Below are positions 33,291-38,491 of a stretch of 38,491 bases of DNA, in pieces. Position numbers and translations under genes: made by a program. This DNA comes from Saprospiraceae bacterium (GTDB taxonomy: Bacteria > Bacteroidota > Bacteroidia > Chitinophagales > Saprospiraceae). The DNA is taken from the NCBI GenBank assembly GCA_020629965.1, contig JAHDCG010000051.1, positions 1 through 38,491 on the forward strand, given 5' to 3'. The notes below the pieces were generated by a model, which searched no databases, was not told the DNA's origin, and was given only the letters and a program-made list of their open reading frames with translations. The number at the start of each line of letters is the position of its first letter. The stretch's first letter is position 1.

Positions 33291-34529
33291 TTATTCGTAG
33301 CGCAGACTTTCAATCGGGTCGAGCTGTGCCGCCTTCAGTGCCGGATATAACCCCGAAAGCAGCCCGACAACCATACAGATACCAATCGCCATTGTAATCC
33401 ATGCCCACGGAATGACAAACGGACCGCTCATTGCCGCCGATACCGCAAAACCGATGAGGGTGCCGAAAATGATGCCGACAATTCCGCCCATCTGACAGAT
33501 AACGACGGCTTCCGTCAGAAACTGAATCAGAATGTTGCGCTTCGTCGCGCCGAGGGCTTTGGTGATACCGATTTCGCGGGTACGTTCCGTGACCGACACG
33601 AGCATAATGTTCATCAAACCGATGGCCGCCCCGAAGAGCGTAATGAGACCGATAGCCGCCGCACCCGCCCGCAGTTTGACGGTGTTGTCTTTGATAATCT
33701 CGACTAAACCGCCGCTTTTAAAAATCTGAAAATCGTTTTCCTGCGCGGCTTTCAGTCTGCGTACATTACGCAGCAGACCCGTAGCGGCAGCCACGCCGTT
33801 GTCGATGTCGGCGGTATTAGTGACGGCGACGGTGAGGTCGTAATTGCTGTCTGCATTGCCGTAATATCGCTTGCCGGTCAGCAGCGGAATGAGGACGATA
33901 TTGTCTTCGCTGCGCCCCATACTCGCCCCTTTCGTCTCTTGAATACCGATTATTTTGTAGCGGACATTGGCAACGGAAATATTTTTGCCCAATGCGGTTT
34001 CGGCATTGTCATCGAACAAATTTTTGATAATGTCCGTACCGACAATGGCTTTATTGCCGCCGTTGCGCGCTTCGGCAGCGGTAAAATTTCTGCCGTAGGC
34101 AAGCGCGTTACCTTTAACATCCAAATAATTCTCATCGACGGCAACGAGGCGCACCGTCGGGTTGGTTTTTTCGCTCTTATATTTGACAACCGCCCCTCGG
34201 TCACAAAACAGCGAACCCGATATTTTCGCCGGATACTCGAAGCGTTCTTTAAAATTCATCACCTGATCGAAGGAAATGCTTTCACCGGCTTTCGACTTGC
34301 GCCCGCCGCGATTTCCTTTCAGACTTTGCCCCGCCGGATAGACGCTGAAAGAATTGGCACCGAGCCGCGAAAAATTATCACTCAAAGAAAAAATCGCGCT
34401 GTCGATCGCCGTCAAAATACCGACCAAAGCCGTAATGCCGAAGGCAATAATCAGCAACGTCAAAATAGAGCGCAACAGATTCGAGCGCACGGCATTCAGG
34501 GCTTGCAGAATATTTTCGGTGAGATTCAT
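33291..34529 (-). CDS. ABC transporter permease (MacB/FtsX family)
   Basis: Met 34529 (MNLTENILQALNAVRSN) is the likely start, giving 412 residues; Met 34553 is also possible. The protein has one N-terminal membrane helix (LLRSILTLLIIAFGITALVG), a periplasmic MacB-type domain of about 230 residues and three C-terminal helices. The FtsX-domain signatures LMNIMLVSVTERTREIGITKALGATKRNI and the ending LYPALKAAQLDPIESLRYE are visible. Such permeases pair with a LolD/MacB-type ATPase in lipoprotein or peptide export and in mechanotransmission. No ATPase gene is beside it here, so the partner must be encoded elsewhere. Confidence 0.93.
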   Translation of the reverse strand: MNLTENILQALNAVRSNLLRSILTLLIIAFGITALVGILTAIDSAIFSLSDNFSRLGANSFSVYPAGQSLKGNRGGRKSKAGESISFDQVMNFKERFEYPAKISGSLFCDRGAVVKYKSEKTNPTVRLVAVDENYLDVKGNALAYGRNFTAAEARNGGNKAIVGTDIIKNLFDDNAETALGKNISVANVRYKIIGIQETKGASMGRSEDNIVLIPLLTGKRYYGNADSNYDLTVAVTNTADIDNGVAAATGLLRNVRRLKAAQENDFQIFKSGGLVEIIKDNTVKLRAGAAAIGLITLFGAAIGLMNIMLVSVTERTREIGITKALGATKRNILIQFLTEAVVICQMGGIVGIIFGTLIGFAVSAAMSGPFVIPWAWITMAIGICMVVGLLSGLYPALKAAQLDPIESLRYE

Positions 34530-34711
34530 GACTATATTATTGGTCTTTTCCAAATGTAAAAAGACGTTTGTAATTTAGGACGAAGATAGGAAAGCGCGCA
34601 CGGTTGTCGATTATTTGTTCGACAAAAGCAGAGAATATCAAGATGAGTAAAAAAAAATGAGGAATATATTTTTAGAAGAAAACGAGAACATAAGGCATAG
34701 CTTGAACCTAC

Positions 34712-34772
34712 AAGTGCCAACGGCACGAAGCACTTCAGCCCGGCTTGCCGCTCACGGTATGTAAATGCCGGG
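34712..34772. repeat. REP-like palindromic element
   Basis: AAGTGC (34712-34717) pairs with GCACTT (34730-34735) and overlaps GTGCC/GGCAC (34714-34726). Next to it CCCGGC (34739-34744) pairs with GCCGGG (34767-34772). The double-palindrome, GC-rich build inside an AT-rich gap resembles REP elements. It lies directly after the alpha/beta hydrolase gene, so terminator activity is possible. Confidence 0.5.
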
Positions 34773-34785
34773 ACGGAACAAAAGC

Positions 34786-35547
34786 CTAATTCACCTCCGC
34801 CAAAAACGCTCCCAGATAATCATTAAACAAATCCGGGTACTCCATCATCGGTGCGTGACCGCATTTTTCGACGGCAATCAGACGCGCGTTCGGAATGAGT
34901 TTCTCGAACTTTTCGCCGACAAAAAACGGCGTCACGTTGTCCTCTCTGCCCCAAATCAGCAGCGTCGGTACTTTGATTTGTTCGAGTTTGTCTTCTACGT
35001 TGTGGCGAATGGCGGACTTGGCGGTCATCACCACGCGAATGGCTTTGTTGCGGTCGTTAACGATGTCGAAAACTTCGTCGGTCAGTTCTTTGGTCGCTAC
35101 TTCTTTGTTGTAAAAGGTCGCTTCGGTTTTTTCTTTGATAAATTCGTAGTTGCCGCGCTTCGGAAAAGAGGAGCCGAAGGCATTTTCAAACAGACCGCTG
35201 CTGCCCGTCAGGATAAGCGAACTGACTTTCGGCTGCTGACTCAAAACGTACAAAAGGCTGATGTGACCGCCGAGCGAGTTACCCAAAACGTGAACTTTCT
35301 CATAACCTTTATGCTCGACAAACTCCGTGATATGCTCCAACAAACCGCCGATACCGACCTTGCGCAGCGGCATGTCATAGATAGGCAAAATCGGCACAAC
35401 CACGTTATATTGCTCGCCGAAACGGTCGATAATGCCGCCGAAATTACTCAACGCACCAAACAGCCCGTGCAGCAGCAGCAGCGTCTCGCCGGCCTCCGGA
35501 TTGGTTTCGATGTATTTGAATTTGCCTTCTTCTTTAAAATTTTGCAT
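34786..35547 (-). CDS. Alpha/beta hydrolase
   Basis: From Met 35547 (MQNFKEEGKFKYIE) the protein is 253 residues; the frame to 35592 adds 15 residues unlike the family. The fold shows the oxyanion segment LLLLHGLFG (23-31), nucleophile Ser91 in GNSLGGH, acid Asp203 in WGREDNVTP and His231 in CGHAPMMEYP. It resembles MhpC/BphD-type C-C or ester hydrolases, but the true substrate cannot be told. A TACTTTTG element at 35608-35615 on the minus strand gives a leader of about 55 bases. The enzyme is probably cytoplasmic. Confidence 0.92.
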   Translation of the reverse strand: MQNFKEEGKFKYIETNPEAGETLLLLHGLFGALSNFGGIIDRFGEQYNVVVPILPIYDMPLRKVGIGGLLEHITEFVEHKGYEKVHVLGNSLGGHISLLYVLSQQPKVSSLILTGSSGLFENAFGSSFPKRGNYEFIKEKTEATFYNKEVATKELTDEVFDIVNDRNKAIRVVMTAKSAIRHNVEDKLEQIKVPTLLIWGREDNVTPFFVGEKFEKLIPNARLIAVEKCGHAPMMEYPDLFNDYLGAFLAEVN

Positions 35548-35607
35548 CGTTGGTTTTGTATCAGACTCGTTGAAAATAATTGCGCAGCGCATTTATACAA
35601 TGAGCCG

Positions 35608-35615
35608 CAAAAGTA
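35608..35615 (-). promoter_or_regulatory. -7 element before the alpha/beta hydrolase gene
   Basis: The minus strand reads TACTTTTG, matching TAnnTTTG. It lies between the PBP1A stop codon and the hydrolase start, so the hydrolase is probably transcribed separately from PBP1A. Confidence 0.5.
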
Positions 35616-35647
35616 GGAAGTTCTACGCACAAAACGGCATTCGGGTT

Positions 35648-38143
35648 TTACTGCTGATTTTTAAAGATTCGTTTAAAGAACGGCTTCTTTTTCTTCTTGT
35701 TTTTTTCCTTTTCCCGCTTTCTGCGCAATGCCTCGTTGCGTTCTCTGATTTTGCGAGAATTTTCTCTCTGCTCCGCGCTGCGCTTTGCTTCCCGCCTACG
35801 CTGACCCTCTTCTCGTGTTCGCTTTTCAATGTTAAACAGGTCGCGCAGACGGTCGTTCATCGTCGGCTCTTTCGGCTCGAAGTCCGTGCTGTCTTGCAGC
35901 ATGTCTTCGCTTTCCAGATACATCGGGCAAGCGATGTCGAGTTGCTGCTCGGGCGTCAAAGGATAAAAAGTAGCTCGTTGCAGTTTTTTATATTTCGGGT
36001 CGGCGTACATCTTTTTGGCAAAAAGCCCCCAAATCGGCAGCGCCGTTGCTGCACCCTGCCCTTTGGCAAGCGACCGCCAGTGCGTCGTCGGATATTCCGC
36101 GCCGACCCAAGCCCCCGCCGCGAAGACCGGCGTGTAGCCCATAAACCAACCGTCGCCCTGGTCTTGTGTCGTACCGGTTTTTCCGGCAATATCATTCGGT
36201 AGGTTAAACTGATAACGGATGCGCCGCGCCGTACCGCTGTCCACCACTGCCTCCAGCATATTGGTGAGCAAAGCATTGTCTTCCTTCGTCAAAACTTCCG
36301 CAAAATCTTTCGGGTCGGGCGTGTCGGCAGACCAGATAATCTCGCCGCGACTGTTTTCAATGCGCGTTAAATAATACGGCTCGGGACGCACGCCGTTATT
36401 GGCAAAAGTCGCGTAGGCAAGTACCATTTCTCCTAAAGATAAATCGGCCGCGCCGAGGGCGATAGAAGGTAAGGCGGGAACGTCGTTTTCGATGCCTAAC
36501 TCCTGCGCCAATGCCCGTACACTGTCCACACCGACGCGCATCATCATATCGACGGTGACGGCGTTGACGGAGTTTGCCAAGCCGCCTTTCATGGAATACA
36601 AACCGCCGTATTTTCCGTCCGAGTTTTCGGGCGTCCAGTCTTGATATTCGGTGTAGGTGACGAGGCGATTGTACAAATATTCGCAAGGCGTGTAGCCCTG
36701 TCGCAGTGCCTCGGCATAGACCAAAGGCTTGAAAGTCGAGCCGACCTGTCGCGTGCCTTTGACGTGGTCGTACTGAAAATATTTTTGGTCGGCACCGCCT
36801 ACCCAAGCCTGTATTTTTCCGGTCTGCGGCTGCATCACCATAAAGCCCGCACGCAGAATGCCGAGGTAATAAGCGATGCTGTCGCGGGGTGACATTTCGC
36901 GGGTTTCTTCGCCGTCTTCATTCCACGCAAAAACCGTCATCCGCACGGGCGTGTCAAAGTTTTCTTTAATTTCCGCTTCGGTTTTTCCCGCTTTTTTCAG
37001 GCGTTCGTAACGGACGGATTTTTTTATGACATTTTCCACCAAATCACTGTCTTTACCGAAGGTTTTGTCTTTGTCAAATTCGGGTTGCAGTTTACTCAAA
37101 TGCTCGCGCACGGCTTCTTCCGCGTAGCGTTGAAAATCGGAATTGATGGTCGTAAAAATTTTCAGACCGTCGGTGTAGATATTGTAAGGCTGCCCGTTGG
37201 GCTTTTCGATTTCGCCGACGATGTCTTTCAGTTCGCCGCGCAGGTGCTCCCGAAAATAAGTTGCCGTACCCTGATTGTGTCCTTCGCGCGAGTATTTGAC
37301 GGTAATCGGCAACTGTTGCAGACTGTCTGCCTCGGCGCGGGTCAGGTAGTTGTATTTTACCATTTGCGCCATGACAGTGTTGCGGCGTTCGGTGGCGTGG
37401 GCGGGATTGCGGACGGGATTGTAGTAGGTGTTGGCTTTGAGCATTCCGACCAAAGCGGCGGCGTCTTCTACCGTTAAGTCTGCGGGTGAGACGTTGAAAA
37501 AACGCTGCGCCGCGACTTTTACACCGTATATATCATCGCCGAACGGGACGGTATTCAGATATAAATTCAGCAGTTCTTTTTTTGTATAAATTTTCTCCAA
37601 ACGCCGCGCGATAAACATCTCTTTAAACTTCGTCGAAGCCATCGCAACGATACCCGAACCGCGTCTGCCGTACAGGTTTTTGGCGAGTTGCTGACTGAGC
37701 GTACTGCCGCCGCCGGCACTTCTGTCTCCCATCAGCACCGTCTTAAAAACCACGCGCAGAGTTGCCCGAAAATCCACGCCGCGATGCTCGAAAAAACGGG
37801 CGTCTTCGGTGGCGACGAGGGCATTTATCAAATGCTCGGAAAGCTCGTCGTATTCGGCGTTCACGCGGTTTTCGATGTAATATTTACCGAGCAAAACTTC
37901 ATCTTCGGAATAAACCTCGGAAGCCGTATTGTTCTGAATGTTTTGCAACTCGCCGTAGGTCGGTATCGCGCCGAAAGCACCTTTGTAAGTCAGAAAAATA
38001 AAAAGACACACGGAAAAGACGAGCAAAAAAGAACCGATAACTCCGACGAGCGCAGCCCAAGACAGACGCGGATATTTTTGGTTGAAAGTCTGCCAACGGG
38101 AACGAACGAAAGCGGTAAATTTTTGAAAACGATTTTCGGGCAT
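35648..38143 (-). CDS. Penicillin-binding protein 1A (bifunctional transglycosylase/transpeptidase)
   Basis: From Met 38143 (MPENRFQKF) the protein is 831 residues; the longer frame to 38275 would include the promoter. It polymerises and cross-links peptidoglycan in the periplasm. One membrane helix lies at about 28-52. The GT51 domain (about 75-250) has catalytic Glu113 in TEDARFFEHRG and GGSTLSQQLAKNLYGR (145-160). The transpeptidase domain has Ser469 in STFK, SVN at 525-527 and KTGT at 655-658. The last 65 residues (about 765-831) are extremely rich in Arg, Lys and Glu, probably a long charged helix, ending KKKKKPFFKRIFKNQQ. Such tails occur in Bacteroidota PBP1A, but this one is striking. 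Confidence 0.96.
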   Translation of the reverse strand: MPENRFQKFTAFVRSRWQTFNQKYPRLSWAALVGVIGSFLLVFSVCLFIFLTYKGAFGAIPTYGELQNIQNNTASEVYSEDEVLLGKYYIENRVNAEYDELSEHLINALVATEDARFFEHRGVDFRATLRVVFKTVLMGDRSAGGGSTLSQQLAKNLYGRRGSGIVAMASTKFKEMFIARRLEKIYTKKELLNLYLNTVPFGDDIYGVKVAAQRFFNVSPADLTVEDAAALVGMLKANTYYNPVRNPAHATERRNTVMAQMVKYNYLTRAEADSLQQLPITVKYSREGHNQGTATYFREHLRGELKDIVGEIEKPNGQPYNIYTDGLKIFTTINSDFQRYAEEAVREHLSKLQPEFDKDKTFGKDSDLVENVIKKSVRYERLKKAGKTEAEIKENFDTPVRMTVFAWNEDGEETREMSPRDSIAYYLGILRAGFMVMQPQTGKIQAWVGGADQKYFQYDHVKGTRQVGSTFKPLVYAEALRQGYTPCEYLYNRLVTYTEYQDWTPENSDGKYGGLYSMKGGLANSVNAVTVDMMMRVGVDSVRALAQELGIENDVPALPSIALGAADLSLGEMVLAYATFANNGVRPEPYYLTRIENSRGEIIWSADTPDPKDFAEVLTKEDNALLTNMLEAVVDSGTARRIRYQFNLPNDIAGKTGTTQDQGDGWFMGYTPVFAAGAWVGAEYPTTHWRSLAKGQGAATALPIWGLFAKKMYADPKYKKLQRATFYPLTPEQQLDIACPMYLESEDMLQDSTDFEPKEPTMNDRLRDLFNIEKRTREEGQRRREAKRSAEQRENSRKIRERNEALRRKREKEKNKKKKKPFFKRIFKNQQ

Positions 38144-38187
38144 GAATTGGATTTGATGATGAAGCAGGATTTTATCCGAGAAAAGCG

Positions 38188-38195
38188 CAAAGATA
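38188..38195 (-). promoter_or_regulatory. -7 element of the PBP1A promoter (TATCTTTG)
   Basis: The minus strand reads TATCTTTG, an exact TAnnTTTG match. Transcription from about 38182 gives a leader of about 40 bases to the ATG at 38143. It decides the start, because the longer frame would begin upstream of it. No matching TTG was found at the right spacing. Confidence 0.55.
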
Positions 38196-38491
38196 AGATA
38201 CGAGGGCGTTATTCGCGGCAGCTTAAAAGTTCGCCTCGCACGCCGGGTTTGAAAATACCCGTGAGTAAACGACAAGTCGCCGGCGAATATTTTATTCGCA
38301 TGGTTTTCGAGTTCTCATTTAAAATCGAATTTTTTGCCGTGAGTATTCTGAGAAAGGCAATGATAATTGCCTTAAATCTGAAAAAGCAGCCACGGATATT
38401 ACGAAAAAACACTGATAATTTTATTGTTTTGTGAAATTACCGGAGAAAATATCTGACTTTAACAAAAAAATATAAAAGAATCGAGAATTAA
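38196..38491. other. Upstream region of PBP1A with a small inverted repeat
   Basis: No gene is seen between the PBP1A promoter and the window end. AAGGCAAT (38354-38361) and ATTGCCTT (38366-38373) form an 8-bp perfect inverted repeat with a 4-base spacer. It could be an operator or the hairpin of a gene beyond the window. Confidence 0.4.

Overview
This 38.5 kb window is a chromosomal segment from a Bacteroidota bacterium, probably a gliding or Saprospiria/Chitinophagia-type lineage. The evidence is: type IX secretion (T9SS) C-terminal sorting domains on three very large secreted proteins (one type A, two 'gliding-associated' type B); SprB-like and PKD/Ig-like repeats; promoter candidates of the Bacteroidota type (TTG, about 19 bp, TAnnTTTG); A-rich leaders without Shine-Dalgarno sequences; and the single-chain glycyl-tRNA synthetase. 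No rRNA, tRNA, CRISPR array, transposase, integrase or phage gene was recognised.

Layout. 1-5.5 kb (minus strand): a sigma-54-type response regulator that ends before its DNA-binding domain, an ATPase with a C-terminal PD-(D/E)XK-like domain, an M20 amidohydrolase and a metallo-beta-lactamase-fold hydrolase. Short palindromic repeats lie between and beside these genes. 5.5-24.6 kb: an envelope and secretion block. It holds a 1175-residue outer-membrane propeller/barrel protein, a T9SS-exported clan-A glycoside-hydrolase-like protein, a divergent T9SS-exported M43 metalloprotease with PKD/SprB-like repeats, a secreted MORN-repeat caspase-like protein and a T9SS-exported leucine-rich-repeat protein. 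24.7-38.5 kb: mostly core functions, namely a DAO-family FAD oxidoreductase, a WecA/MraY-type phosphoglycosyltransferase, glyS, a DUF4197 lipoprotein, recX, a TPR protein, UDP-glucose 6-dehydrogenase, an ABC permease, an alpha/beta hydrolase and penicillin-binding protein 1A.

How the genes fit together. The cell-surface theme is strong: WecA-like transferase and UDP-glucose dehydrogenase (surface polysaccharide precursors), PBP1A (peptidoglycan), an outer-membrane barrel protein, and three T9SS cargo proteins that would be exported and either released or anchored. The remaining genes look like independently transcribed housekeeping genes separated by hairpin terminators.

The most unusual signals are four. 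(1) An AT-rich segment of about 6.3 kb covers the N-terminal parts of two divergent T9SS cargo genes, while their C-terminal regions keep the local base composition. (2) The metalloprotease N-terminus is out of frame with its natural ATG by one base, beside T5 and T12 homopolymers, which could be phase variation, decay or a sequencing error. (3) Several families of short palindromic repeats occur, including an 18-bp perfect inverted repeat touching the start of the ATPase/nuclease-like gene. (4) The sigma-54 activator lacks a helix-turn-helix domain and has a GSFTSA loop. I found no clear multi-gene new defence or biosynthetic system.
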